A DNA stretch of 64,000 nt, taken from positions 1 through 64,000 of the forward strand of contig JACPFJ010000018.1 of assembly GCA_016182975.1 (NCBI GenBank), given 5' to 3'. How positions within the stretch are numbered: the first letter of the stretch is position 1; each line of letters opens with the position of its first letter. The notes beneath the pieces were generated by a model. It was not told where the DNA came from and ran no database searches. It saw only the letters and a list, made by a program, of their open reading frames with translations. This document shows, in pieces, positions 8,712 through 17,360 of this stretch. The DNA is from Deltaproteobacteria bacterium. Lineage in GTDB: Bacteria > Desulfobacterota > Desulfuromonadia > Geobacterales > Pseudopelobacteraceae. A program made the translations under genes and the position numbers.

Positions 8712-9686
8712 ATGAGCAACGCAATAGTGAAGTATGACTTCGACAAGGAACAGTTGGCTGTCATCGAAGCACAACTCTTCCCGGCAGGGACGAGCAAGGT
8801 CGAACAGGCCTACTGTTTCTCCGTGGCACGAGAATTGTGCCTGAACCCAATCACCAAGGAGATCTTCTTTGTGAGTCGCCGCCAGAAGATCGGCGACCGG
8901 TGGGTGAACAAAGTGGAGCCGATGGTGGGACGGGACGGCTTCCTGTCCATCGCGCACCGCACCAATCAGTTCGCCGGTATCGAGACAACAGCCACGATCC
9001 GGGAAATCCCACAACTGGAGAACGGCCAGTGGGTCGTCAAGCGTCAACTGGTGGCCGAGTGTTCCGTCTGGCGTAAGGATACCGACAAGCCATTCACTGT
9101 CCAGGTTGCCTACAACGAATACTGTCAGAGGACCAATGATGGAGCGCCCACTAGGTTCTGGGCCGAAAAACCGGAGACCATGTTGAAGAAGGTTGCCGAA
9201 AGCCAGGCCCTGCGCAAGGCGTTCAACATCCACGGCGTCTACAGTCCCGAAGAGTTGGGAGCCGGTGTCGAACTGGCTGACGGCGGGATCGCCATCGAAG
9301 GCGAGTACACGAGAGAGAAGCCCCAACTCGCCAGCATCAGGCCGCAACCGGCTGGGGCATCCACTGCCAGACAACCACGGTCCAAACCCATTGAAACGAC
9401 AGCAACCCCTTCCGCTCCCCCGGTTGAGCAGGTGCCGGAATACGAGGATGGTTTCTCCGAACCTCCGACATCGTTACAGGGGCAGATTGTTCATGACATC
9501 GCCCTCAATGTCATCGACCTTCTTGAGGCCAACCAGATCGCCTACGACTTCAGCCTTGACGGAGCAGACGGCACCATCTCGGCCACCTCGTTCGACAGGA
9601 AAGAGATGTTGAGGGCGGCCGGGTTTCGCTGGTCGTCGGAATTGAAGCGTTGGGTCTTCAAATTCAGAAACGAAGAAACCTGTTAA
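8712..9686 (+). CDS. bet: Phage-type recombination protein Bet (RecT/Red-beta family) with a C-terminal extension
   Basis: The 324-residue protein starts with a Bet single-strand annealing domain (about residues 1-190): AYCFSVARELCLNPITKEIFFV, then VGRDGFLSIAHR and the ESQALRKAF stretch. Bet pairs with a nuclease to carry out RecA-independent annealing. AAGAAAGGAG precedes the ATG. After a Pro/Thr-rich linker (about 210-265) there is an extra domain ending in a FRWSSELKRWVF motif, as seen in small accessory domains of mobile-element replication proteins. The next gene is a Cas4-like nuclease 14 bases downstream, the expected partner. Confidence 0.88.
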   Translation: MSNAIVKYDFDKEQLAVIEAQLFPAGTSKVEQAYCFSVARELCLNPITKEIFFVSRRQKIGDRWVNKVEPMVGRDGFLSIAHRTNQFAGIETTATIREIPQLENGQWVVKRQLVAECSVWRKDTDKPFTVQVAYNEYCQRTNDGAPTRFWAEKPETMLKKVAESQALRKAFNIHGVYSPEELGAGVELADGGIAIEGEYTREKPQLASIRPQPAGASTARQPRSKPIETTATPSAPPVEQVPEYEDGFSEPPTSLQGQIVHDIALNVIDLLEANQIAYDFSLDGADGTISATSFDRKEMLRAAGFRWSSELKRWVFKFRNEETC

Positions 9687-9700
9687 GGAAGGAGCTCATT

Positions 9701-10669
9701 ATGGATATCGCAGCATTTTTCGATACGGCAGTGTTGGCATTGAACCGCAACAAGAGCGCGGAACTGGGGAACCGCAAACTCTACATCGGCTCCAGCGATG
9801 TGGGCAGTTGCGCCAGGAAGGTCTACCTGCAACGGAAGACCCCCAAAACACCCAACGTCAGCACCCTGCTGAAATTCAGCCGGGGACACATCGCCGAGAC
9901 CTTGATCGAGAACATCTTCGTGGCAGGCGGCGTAAAGGATCTGTTCGACACTCAGGTCGAGGTGCGCCATCCCCAATATCCTCTGAAGGCGCACATAGAC
10001 TTCCTGTTCTATGCCGATCTGGACGGGAGTCACGAACTCCATGTGGTCGAGGTCAAGTCGGTCAGCAGCATTCCCGACGAGCCCTACCCCCAATGGATCG
10101 ACCAGCTCCATTTCCAGCTTGGCCTGCTCCGCATCCAGTACCCCCAGGGAAAAATCGGCGGTTCGGTACTGGCCATCGACCTGAACGCTGGGGAGATTCA
10201 TCAGTTCAACGGCTACGAGTATGACGACGCCACTTTCAACTACCTCGTCAACAAGGCGTTGCACCTGATTGACTGTCTGGAAGAACGGGACGAAGCCCGG
10301 CCCTCCGTGTCCCGGAACTGTTCCTTCTGCCCCTACCGCTCCGACTGCCCGGCCATGAGCCTGCCGAAAGTGGAACTGCCACCGGAGATAGAGACCATGG
10401 CGATGAAGTACGCCGAGTTGAACAGCACCAAACGGCTTGCGGAAAGGGAGATGAAAGGTATCAGGCAGGAGTTGCTGGAATTCACTGGCCCGGTCTTCAA
10501 AGGGAGATCTGACACGGTCGATCTGATAGCCTCGTTCGTTGACCCCAGCCTGATCGTCGATGGCGACCGGTTGCGGCTCATGTACCCGGACATCTACGAC
10601 GCCGTCTTGAAGGAACGGGCCGGCTACGTAAAGTTGGAATGCAAACAGGCTCCCCCGGCCACGAGTTGA
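9701..10669 (+). CDS. Cas4/RecB-like PD-(D/E)XK exonuclease with Fe-S cysteines
   Basis: The 322-residue protein has a PD-(D/E)XK nuclease core: Asp100 (in AHID) and E117-V-K119, followed by a Q-rich helix (QWIDQLHFQLGL). Four cysteines, C37 and C207/C210/C216 (CSFCPYRSDC), frame the core as in Cas4 and AddB, suggesting a 4Fe-4S cluster. AAGGAAGGAG precedes the ATG. It follows bet directly and is best read as the exonuclease partner (functional analogue of lambda Exo) of an annealase pair in an integrative element. No CRISPR genes or repeats are nearby, so it is not a CRISPR Cas4. Confidence 0.85.
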   Translation: MDIAAFFDTAVLALNRNKSAELGNRKLYIGSSDVGSCARKVYLQRKTPKTPNVSTLLKFSRGHIAETLIENIFVAGGVKDLFDTQVEVRHPQYPLKAHIDFLFYADLDGSHELHVVEVKSVSSIPDEPYPQWIDQLHFQLGLLRIQYPQGKIGGSVLAIDLNAGEIHQFNGYEYDDATFNYLVNKALHLIDCLEERDEARPSVSRNCSFCPYRSDCPAMSLPKVELPPEIETMAMKYAELNSTKRLAEREMKGIRQELLEFTGPVFKGRSDTVDLIASFVDPSLIVDGDRLRLMYPDIYDAVLKERAGYVKLECKQAPPATS

Positions 10670-10690
10670 TAACCACAACAACCACATCAC

Positions 10691-10728
10691 AGCGCCCTTG
10701 GACGAATGATTCAAGGGCGCTTTCTTTT
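10691..10728 (+). terminator. Intrinsic terminator after the Cas4-like nuclease
   Basis: AGCGCCCTTG (10691-10700) pairs with CAAGGGCGCT (10712-10721) around an 11-base loop and is followed by a T-rich run (TTCTTTT). The run leads straight into the GGAGG of the radC-like gene, so read-through would be needed to express that gene from upstream. Confidence 0.7.
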
Positions 10729-10737
10729 GGAGGTCAC

Positions 10738-11232
10738 ATGGAAAACAACATCAAAGAGTTTATTCGCGACTCCCGGACCAAGACCCTGCGACTGCGGGTC
10801 ATGAAGGTGGTCTTCAGCCGGGAGGTGATCCGGGAGGACTGGCCGGCCTGGAGCGACGCCAAACGCTTCTCCTCACCTAAACAGGTATTCGAGATGTTTA
10901 GGGACTTGATCCTGGAGACGAAGGAGCATTTCCTTGCCCTGCATCTCGATGGTAAGAACCGGATCGTCTGTCTCGACCGGATTGCCAGCGGCAGCCTCAA
11001 CCAGTGTGTGGTTCATAGCCGCGAGGTGCTGAAGTCCGCCCTGCTCAGTTCGGCAGCGGCGATCATCCTGGTTCACAACCACCCCACCGGCGACCCGACA
11101 CCGAGCAGTGAAGACCTAAACATCACCAATCGCCTCAAAGAGGCTGGAGTGCTGATCGGGATACCGGTTCTCGACCACATCATCATCGGTAACGGCCAGT
11201 ACGTGTCGTTTTCGGAAAGGGGGCTCCTGTGA
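10738..11232 (+). CDS. RadC-like JAB/MPN-domain protein, short mobile-element form
   Basis: The 164-residue protein carries the RadC JAMM motif HNHPTGDPTPSSED (H-x-H-x7-S-x2-D) near residues 117-130. It lacks the N-terminal helix-hairpin-helix region of full RadC (about 225 residues). Such short RadC proteins are common on plasmids, phages and ICEs; their function is unsettled despite the old link with DNA repair. Start at 10738 has GGAGG five bases upstream. The next gene begins inside the stop codon (GTGA). Confidence 0.85.
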   Translation: MENNIKEFIRDSRTKTLRLRVMKVVFSREVIREDWPAWSDAKRFSSPKQVFEMFRDLILETKEHFLALHLDGKNRIVCLDRIASGSLNQCVVHSREVLKSALLSSAAAIILVHNHPTGDPTPSSEDLNITNRLKEAGVLIGIPVLDHIIIGNGQYVSFSERGLL

Positions 11233-12209
11233 GCAGGTCAAAGGAACTGAGCACCGAAAGCAACCTGATTCCCGCCTCATACACTGTGCAGACGGTTTTC
11301 GGGTTTCCGTCCCAGTTGCCCATTTCTGGATTCCTGCCGGGACATCCGCTGGTGCCGAAATCTACACCCGGCTATGTCTGGGATGCCCGGATAGCCAAAG
11401 ACTTCATTGAATGGCTGACGGAACCGAATCCCGACCCGCTCTGGATCTCCGGACCGACCGGTTGCGGCAAGACCGACGCCTTGAAGAACGTCTTTGCCGC
11501 ACTGCACATCCCTGCGGTCATCGTCTCGGCCAAGTCATCTACCGAACCGGACGACATCCTGGGCCGGGTACAACTGCGAAGCGGCAACACCGTCTTTGTC
11601 CCCGGCAACCTGCTGCTCGCCTATGAGAAGGGCTACGCCATCATCTTCGACGAGATCGACGGTTACAACCCGGAGGTCATCATGGCGTGTCACCGGATGC
11701 TGGAACGGGAGGTCGTGGCCCTTGATGACGGCTCCATCATCAGACCGGCAACCCGCATCTACATGGCGGCCACCGCCAACACACGCGGCGACGGTCAGGG
11801 GAGCGATGTCTATACCGCCACGAACATCTTCAACCTGGCTTCCATGAACCGTTTCGAGAAGTGGGAGATGACCTATCCCCCATCGGAGGTTGAGGAGAAG
11901 ATCCTGGAAAACACTTTCACCGGGAAGCTTCAGGCCAACATCATGAAAGCGATGGTGAAGACTGCCGCCGACATCAGGCAGGCCTACCTGGACGGCAACT
12001 GTCCCGGCCCGATTTCCATCAGGGACCTGCTCCGCTGGGGACGGAAGCTTATCCAGGCATGGAACCGCAAGGACGTGCCGCCCCTCTATCATGCCTTTGA
12101 CAAGGCGTTCGGCAACGGCGTCGATCCCCATGTCCGGGCCATGCTGCACACCCTGATCCAGACCAACTTCGGCGTCCCGGCCCCGCAGATCGAGGGGGTG
12201 AAGCCATGA
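11229..12209 (+). CDS. MoxR/CobS-like AAA+ ATPase
   Basis: The 326-residue protein has Walker A GPTGCGKT at about residues 75-82 and Walker B IIFDEID at about 138-144, followed by a sensor-1-like stretch (MAATANTRG). This layout is that of the AAA_5/CobS branch of MoxR ATPases, which work with VWA-domain partners to remodel proteins or insert metals. A matching VWA protein lies three genes downstream. The GTG start overlaps the radC stop, and the next gene overlaps this stop. Homologous cobS-like genes stand beside bet and exo in SXT/R391-type ICEs, supporting a mobile-element origin. Confidence 0.83.
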   Translation: MSRSKELSTESNLIPASYTVQTVFGFPSQLPISGFLPGHPLVPKSTPGYVWDARIAKDFIEWLTEPNPDPLWISGPTGCGKTDALKNVFAALHIPAVIVSAKSSTEPDDILGRVQLRSGNTVFVPGNLLLAYEKGYAIIFDEIDGYNPEVIMACHRMLEREVVALDDGSIIRPATRIYMAATANTRGDGQGSDVYTATNIFNLASMNRFEKWEMTYPPSEVEEKILENTFTGKLQANIMKAMVKTAADIRQAYLDGNCPGPISIRDLLRWGRKLIQAWNRKDVPPLYHAFDKAFGNGVDPHVRAMLHTLIQTNFGVPAPQIEGVKP

Positions 12210-12589
12210 TCCCGAAGCTGCAACCTAACACCACCTTTGCCATCCATCTCCGGGCCGCCACCGCCACCGGCAGCAAAGATTGGGTCGGGTCGGTGACACC
12301 CCAGGGGGAGATTCACACCTATTGGGGCAAGACCGGCCATATCAACCAGCACGCCGGGAAGAAGGGTGACATGGCGGCGCTGCAACAGATTATCGCCAAG
12401 AAGGTGAACGGCCAGAACCGGTACCAGAAGGTGGATGAGTATCACCCCCGTCTGGGATGGGAAAGCCAGCGGCACAAAACACCTGCTGCTACGCCTGCCC
12501 CGGCACCGAAGAAGAGGTCACAACCGCCACCTGAGCCGGTATTCGACGGCAAGGAAGCGCCGGACGCCGCCATCAAGTGGGACTTTTAA
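12206..12589 (+). CDS. WGR-like small protein with a C-terminal WDF tail
   Basis: The 127-residue protein resembles WGR domains in residues 25-80: W-V-G-S-V, then HTYWGKTGHI, LQQIIAKKVNG and YQKVDEY. WGR domains often bind nucleic acid ends. After a Pro/Lys-rich linker it ends in D-A-A-I-K-W-D-F, the same tail as the next gene's product (P-I-T-W-D-F). The ATG overlaps the stop of the MoxR-like gene. The WGR assignment is by eye and moderate. Confidence 0.65.
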   Translation: MIPKLQPNTTFAIHLRAATATGSKDWVGSVTPQGEIHTYWGKTGHINQHAGKKGDMAALQQIIAKKVNGQNRYQKVDEYHPRLGWESQRHKTPAATPAPAPKKRSQPPPEPVFDGKEAPDAAIKWDF

Positions 12590-12636
12590 CGACCAGCACG
12601 GACAACACTCAACTCATTACCAGGAGGCAAAACAAT

Positions 12637-13566
12637 ATGCAGACCACACAGATCATTCTCGACCAGATGAACCTCGTTGTCCTCAACATCTCCCTCTATC
12701 AGGGGCGCAAGGCGATCAAGAAGGCAGACCTTGCCCTCACCGGCATTGATGTCGGCAAACTCCCGCCCGGAACCCTGGCGACCCTGGGGAGCAAGCGGAT
12801 CATTTCTCCGAAAGCGTTGCGGATCTTCAGCAAGCTGCGAAGATCGGCCAGGAAGCTCTGCCTGTACAACGGTGTCCGGTTCGGCGGCTGTGGCTATGCC
12901 ATCCCCCGTGAACGGATCGAAGCGTTGAGCAGCGAGTTGAAGAAGGTGAAGGATGAATTCGAGACCGCCAAGGCCAACTTCCTGTCGGTATATCAGGAGG
13001 AGGTGGAGAAGTGGGTCGCCGAGAATCCGCCCGAGTGGGCTCAGATCATTCGGGGGGCCATCGACTCTCCCTCCTACATCGACAAGGCCATCTCGTTCAA
13101 CTACGCCGCATTCGAGGCGAGACCACCGGCAGAGGTCATGGACAACGGGCTCGACGAGGAGGTGAACAGCCTCTATGGGCAAATGTGCCACGAGGTCCGG
13201 GTTGCTGCCCGGCGCGCCTACGACAACTCTTTCGTCGGCAAGAAGGAAATCTCCCAGAAGGCGCTTCGCCCCATCAAGACCATCCGGGCCAAACTGGTAG
13301 GTCTCCTGTTCCTCGATCCTTCCATCGGCGAAACGATCCAGGCCATTGACGATACCTTGGCGAAAATTCCGACAGAAGGACCCATCAAGGGGACCGACCT
13401 GAACATGCTCGCAGGTCTTCTTGGCCGGCAACTGGCAAACATGGGCCGGGTCGTACAACAGAGACCGGAGAGCGAAGAGGAAACCTGTGATGAAACCCCG
13501 GATGGCAAAGAGGCGGACGTTTCGGAACATACCGGCAAGGTTGCCCCCATCACCTGGGACTTCTAA
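12637..13566 (+). CDS. DUF3150-family protein
   Basis: The 309-residue, mostly helical protein matches the DUF3150 family in size, in its YQGRKAIKKADL start and in the KLRRSARKLCLYNGVRFGGCGYAIP stretch. A central coiled-coil-like segment spans about 95-125. Function is unknown, but members sit next to MoxR-like and VWA genes on plasmids and ICEs. The start at 12637 has CAGGAGG eight bases upstream. The last residues (P-I-T-W-D-F) repeat the tail of the WGR-like protein. Confidence 0.75.
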   Translation: MQTTQIILDQMNLVVLNISLYQGRKAIKKADLALTGIDVGKLPPGTLATLGSKRIISPKALRIFSKLRRSARKLCLYNGVRFGGCGYAIPRERIEALSSELKKVKDEFETAKANFLSVYQEEVEKWVAENPPEWAQIIRGAIDSPSYIDKAISFNYAAFEARPPAEVMDNGLDEEVNSLYGQMCHEVRVAARRAYDNSFVGKKEISQKALRPIKTIRAKLVGLLFLDPSIGETIQAIDDTLAKIPTEGPIKGTDLNMLAGLLGRQLANMGRVVQQRPESEEETCDETPDGKEADVSEHTGKVAPITWDF

Positions 13567-13580
13567 AAGGAGAGACTGCC

Positions 13581-15296
13581 ATGATGCGCGATCAGGAACT
13601 CGCCGGTCTGGCCATGACGCTGGGCCGGGATGCGAACATAAAGATAACGGTAGGAGGCAACACCTCCTACTGTACGACGGACGGCACCCACATCAACATT
13701 GCCCGGATGCCGGCCACACCGCTCGGAAGAATGCTCATGACCGGCCTCGTGTTTCACGAGGTTGGCCACAAGAACTACACCAGGGGAGACCGGCCGGACG
13801 GCCTCCTCGGCGACATGATGAACGTGATCGAGGACATCAGGGTGGATCGGGAAACGATCAAGGATCGGCCGGGAACCTGTTTCAACCTGGAGGCGGTTAC
13901 GACCCATTACGTGAACAAGGGGAGCCTGGAACCGAAAGACCTTCCCCAGGCGCTTCTCGGCAAGGTGATGGTGCATGGTTTCGGCCGGGTGTTGCGGCAA
14001 CAGTCCATCCTCACCCTCGAACCGTTATGCGACGAGATCATGGACGATGCCTTCGGGCCGGACTTCATCGACGAGGTGGCGGCGATCATCAAGGACATCC
14101 CGAAGCTCCGCAACACCGCAGAGGCAACAGCCATGGCGCAACAGCTCATCGACCTGCTGATTCAGCAACAAGCACCACCGCTGCCGCAACAATCCAAACA
14201 GCAACAAGGGCAACAGGAAGAACAGGAGGAGCCGGACAACTCTCATGAAGCAACAGGCAGCCAGCAACAGCCGGGAGACGATGGCGGCACTGTTGAGCCT
14301 GATGTTCAGGATACGCAACAGCCCGACAAGCGCGGTCAGGAGGATGATGGCGGCGTTCAGGCAGATGGTGCCGGAGGGAACGGGGGCGGCTGTCGCCCCA
14401 CGCCGGAGCAGATCGTCCAGATAGTCAAGATCAAGACCGGCTACGGCGACCTGTCGCGACTGATCCAGGCGGAACTGAACGAGATGGCGGACAGCGTTCC
14501 CTATGACAAGCGGGCCACGATCCCGACGCTGCCCTTCATCGGCAGGCTGCAACCTGCCTACGGGAGACTGGACGAGGTGGAGGCGCTCTCGGCATCGTCG
14601 CGGATGCGGGCAAAGCTCATGGGGATGTTGCAGGCGGTGAAGAGGCGGCCGAAGTCGTATGGTCTCTCCGGCAGGAAACTGGTATCGAGACGTCTGCCGT
14701 GGCTGGAGACCGGTGATCCGAGGATTTTCAGCAGGAAGGTGGAAACGGCTGAGATCAACACCGCCGTCATGGTGTTGCTGGATCTGTCAGGCAGCATGTG
14801 TGATTCGTATGAGGTCGCCAATGCTGCGGCTTTCGCTCTCCACACTACGCTGTTCGGGCTTAAGGGAGTAGCCGTCTGTACCCTGGAGTTCAGCGGCAAG
14901 GATCAGCAACCGGATGTTAACCTTCTGGTGGAGTTCGGCCGGAAGCCGCTCTCGGAGAATTTCAATCACCGGCCGGTCAACGGCACCCCGACTCACAACG
15001 CGATCTGGGCGGCACGGGCTCTGTTACTTGCGCGCCCGGAACCTCGAAAGATCATGCTGATCCTTACCGACGGCAGCCCCGATAGCGAAGTTGATACCAC
15101 GGCCGCAACCCGGAAAGCCATGCGGGACGGAATCGAGATTGCCGCCATCGGCATCATTGATGAGAATGTCCGGCACTTCTGGGACAACCACAGGATCATC
15201 GAATCAATCCGGGAACTCCCAGCAGCCATGTTCGGGATTATGGAGGGACTGCTGACCAGAGGGAACGAGTCCACCGGAAGGAGGTGTGCGTCATGA
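13581..15296 (+). CDS. Zincin-like metallopeptidase plus VWA domain protein (CobT-like)
   Basis: The 571-residue protein has three parts. The N-terminal domain has a zincin motif HEVGH at residues 59-63 followed by NVIEDIRVD (about 81-89), where the Glu/Asp could complete a metal site. A Gln/Glu/Asp/Gly-rich linker spans about 193-273. A VWA domain follows, with MIDAS residues D-L-S-G-S at about 401-405 and a later TDGSPDS. The arrangement matches CobT-like partners of MoxR/CobS ATPases. GGAGAG precedes the ATG. It is probably a substrate adaptor or regulated peptidase working with the ATPase at 11229-12209; the substrate is unknown. Confidence 0.8.
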   Translation: MMRDQELAGLAMTLGRDANIKITVGGNTSYCTTDGTHINIARMPATPLGRMLMTGLVFHEVGHKNYTRGDRPDGLLGDMMNVIEDIRVDRETIKDRPGTCFNLEAVTTHYVNKGSLEPKDLPQALLGKVMVHGFGRVLRQQSILTLEPLCDEIMDDAFGPDFIDEVAAIIKDIPKLRNTAEATAMAQQLIDLLIQQQAPPLPQQSKQQQGQQEEQEEPDNSHEATGSQQQPGDDGGTVEPDVQDTQQPDKRGQEDDGGVQADGAGGNGGGCRPTPEQIVQIVKIKTGYGDLSRLIQAELNEMADSVPYDKRATIPTLPFIGRLQPAYGRLDEVEALSASSRMRAKLMGMLQAVKRRPKSYGLSGRKLVSRRLPWLETGDPRIFSRKVETAEINTAVMVLLDLSGSMCDSYEVANAAAFALHTTLFGLKGVAVCTLEFSGKDQQPDVNLLVEFGRKPLSENFNHRPVNGTPTHNAIWAARALLLARPEPRKIMLILTDGSPDSEVDTTAATRKAMRDGIEIAAIGIIDENVRHFWDNHRIIESIRELPAAMFGIMEGLLTRGNESTGRRCAS

Positions 15297-15571
15297 AATT
15301 TCCACCGGGGAAACTGGTCGTGACCAGAGGAGTGTTTGAGCTCATTGACCGCAACGATGAATTTGCCAAGCATGTCAGCCTGTCCTTGCGCCGGCACTTG
15401 TCCGGCGATTGGGGTGATCTCTGTGATGAGGACCGGGTAGCAAACGAAAGTGCTTTGTTGGAAGGAGAAAGGTTGTTCTCAGCCTACGAAAAGGAAGGCC
15501 TGCCCAAGATATGGATCATCACGGAACGGGACCGGTCGGTTACTACCATCTTGTTTCCGGATGAGTACTGA
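15293..15571 (+). CDS. Small conserved mobile-element protein of unknown function
   Basis: The 92-residue protein has the pattern of a widespread small family: a KFPPGKLVVTRGVFE start, a central HLSGDWGDLCDEDRVANE block and a KIWIITERDRSVTTILFPDEY end. It is often seen on plasmids and islands, sometimes labelled as a restriction-modification subunit without basis. The ATG at 15293 overlaps the upstream stop (ATGA) and has GGAAGGAGG ahead of it. It is the last island gene before the tRNA. Confidence 0.7.
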   Translation: MKFPPGKLVVTRGVFELIDRNDEFAKHVSLSLRRHLSGDWGDLCDEDRVANESALLEGERLFSAYEKEGLPKIWIITERDRSVTTILFPDEY

Positions 15572-15652
15572 CTTGAGATCTATCCTTTTGGAGAATATTT
15601 TCGTGAAATGGCATGAAAAGCTGAGAAAGGAGTAACCTAGCAACCCAACTGG

Positions 15653-15728
15653 AGGTTACACCAGAGGTTACATGGTTTGAAAAATCAAAAGGGGTTACAA
15701 CTTTAAAAGCTGTAACCCCTTGATTTTT

Positions 15729-15729
<1 letters not shown>
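15653..15729. terminator. Bidirectional terminator and repeated GGTTACA motifs at the island edge
   Basis: AATCAAAAGGGGTTACA (ending 15699) pairs with TGTAACCCCTTGATT (from 15711), with two extra A bases in the left arm, and T runs lie on both outer sides. It can end the island operon on the plus strand and the tRNA transcript on the minus strand. GGTTACA also occurs directly at 15654 and 15666, so the motif is present four times in about 70 bases, counting both arms. This could mark an integrase or excisionase site. Confidence 0.6.
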
Positions 15730-15803
<74 letters not shown>

Positions 15804-15905
15804 GTCGGGCTTGTATAAATGCCAAGAGATGAGCGTTTTGTCAACAGGAAAATAGATATTCTGAATCCGTGATGCCTGATTGGCAGGAATATTTTCCAAT
15901 CCGCC

Positions 15906-17291
15906 CTACCCCACGTTGCTGACGACAAACTCCCTGACCCGCTCCAGGTCGGCCTCCATCACCTCGCAGCGCGTAGGGAGCCCCTCCAGCGCCGCGACGG
16001 CGGGGGGTACCGGCGCCGGCGCGCCAATGGCCCGCTCTACCGCCTCGCCGAACTTGGCCGGGTGGGCCGTTGCCAGGCAGACGCGGGCCGCGTCGGCGGG
16101 GAGCAGCTCCAGCGCGGCCCGTACCCCGACTGCGGTGTGCGGGTCGAGCAGGTAGCCGGTCTCCTTATGGAATTTTCCGATGGTTTCTATCGTTTGCGCC
16201 TGATCCACCGTCTGGGAACAGAAATCCCGCCGCACCTGCTCCATCTCGGCGGCCGAGAAGGCGATCCTCCCCTTTTCGCGCAGCTCCGCAAACGCTCCCC
16301 GCACGCGGGCAGGGTCCCCGCTGTAGAGGTGGAAGAGGTAGCGCTCGAAGTTGGAGGCCAGCTGGATGTCCATCGAGGGGGAGACGGTGGAGACCACCTT
16401 GGCCAGGGAATAATCGCCGTCGTTGATGAAGCGGGTCAGGATGTTGTTCTCGTTGGTGGCCAGCAGGAGCCTGGCGATGGGGAGCCCCATGCGCCGGGCC
16501 ACGTAACCGGCGAAAATGTCGCCGAAATTGCCGGTGGGAACGGAGAAATAGACCTGTTGCCCGCCCCCCTCCGTCACCCGCAGCCAGGCGTAGAAGTAAT
16601 AGACCACCTGGGCCAGCACCCTGGCCCAGTTGATGGAGTTGACCGCGCCCAGGGAGTATTTCTCCTTGAACTCCAGGTCGTTGAAGAGCGCCTTGACCAT
16701 GTCCTGGCAGTCGTCGAAGGTGCCGCGGATGGCTATGTTGTGGACGTTGACGTCGGTTACGGTGGTCATCTGCAGCGCCTGCACCGGCGAGGTCTTGCCA
16801 TGGGGGTGCAGGATGAAGATGTTGATCCCCTTCTTCCCCCGTACGCCATGGATAGCGGCGCTGCCGGTATCGCCCGAGGTGGCCCCGACGATGTTTAGCC
16901 TTTCCCCCCGCTCGGCCAGGATGTACTCGAACAGATTGCCCAGGAACTGCAGGGCCACGTCCTTGAACGCCAGGGTCACGCCGTGGAACAACTCCAGTAT
17001 CCAGACCCCGTCCTTGTGCACCACCGGCGTAACCTCGGGATGGTCAAAGCCGGCGTAGGAACGGTCGATCAGCGCCCGCAGGTCGTCGGCCGGGATGTCC
17101 GTGACGAAACGGGAGATGATCCTGAAGGCCAGCTCGGGGTAGGAAAGGCCGCGCCAGGAGGAGATCTCTTCAGGGGTAATCGCCGGGTAGGATTCGGGCA
17201 GGAGCAGGCCGCCGTCGGTGGCCAGCCCCATCATGACCGCGTCCTTGAAGGGGATCGCTTGGATGCCGCCGCGGGTGCTGATGTATCGCAT
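15906..17291 (-). CDS. thrC: Threonine synthase
   Basis: The 461-residue PLP enzyme converts O-phosphohomoserine to threonine. The PLP lysine lies in HGVTLAFKDVALQF, followed by GATSGDTGSAA and the IFILHPHGKTSPVQALQM stretch typical of long bacterial/fungal-type threonine synthases. ATG at 17291 (MRYISTRGG) is preferred over a TTG one codon upstream, with AAAGGAAG in front. It is the first core gene after the tRNA, transcribed toward it. Confidence 0.95.
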   Translation of the reverse strand: MRYISTRGGIQAIPFKDAVMMGLATDGGLLLPESYPAITPEEISSWRGLSYPELAFRIISRFVTDIPADDLRALIDRSYAGFDHPEVTPVVHKDGVWILELFHGVTLAFKDVALQFLGNLFEYILAERGERLNIVGATSGDTGSAAIHGVRGKKGINIFILHPHGKTSPVQALQMTTVTDVNVHNIAIRGTFDDCQDMVKALFNDLEFKEKYSLGAVNSINWARVLAQVVYYFYAWLRVTEGGGQQVYFSVPTGNFGDIFAGYVARRMGLPIARLLLATNENNILTRFINDGDYSLAKVVSTVSPSMDIQLASNFERYLFHLYSGDPARVRGAFAELREKGRIAFSAAEMEQVRRDFCSQTVDQAQTIETIGKFHKETGYLLDPHTAVGVRAALELLPADAARVCLATAHPAKFGEAVERAIGAPAPVPPAVAALEGLPTRCEVMEADLERVREFVVSNVG

Positions 17292-17360
17292 CAAAGACTT
17301 CCTTTCGGTTTAAGTGGGTTTTCGAGAATGTAGCAGATATTCGCGGATTAGGGAAGCGCC

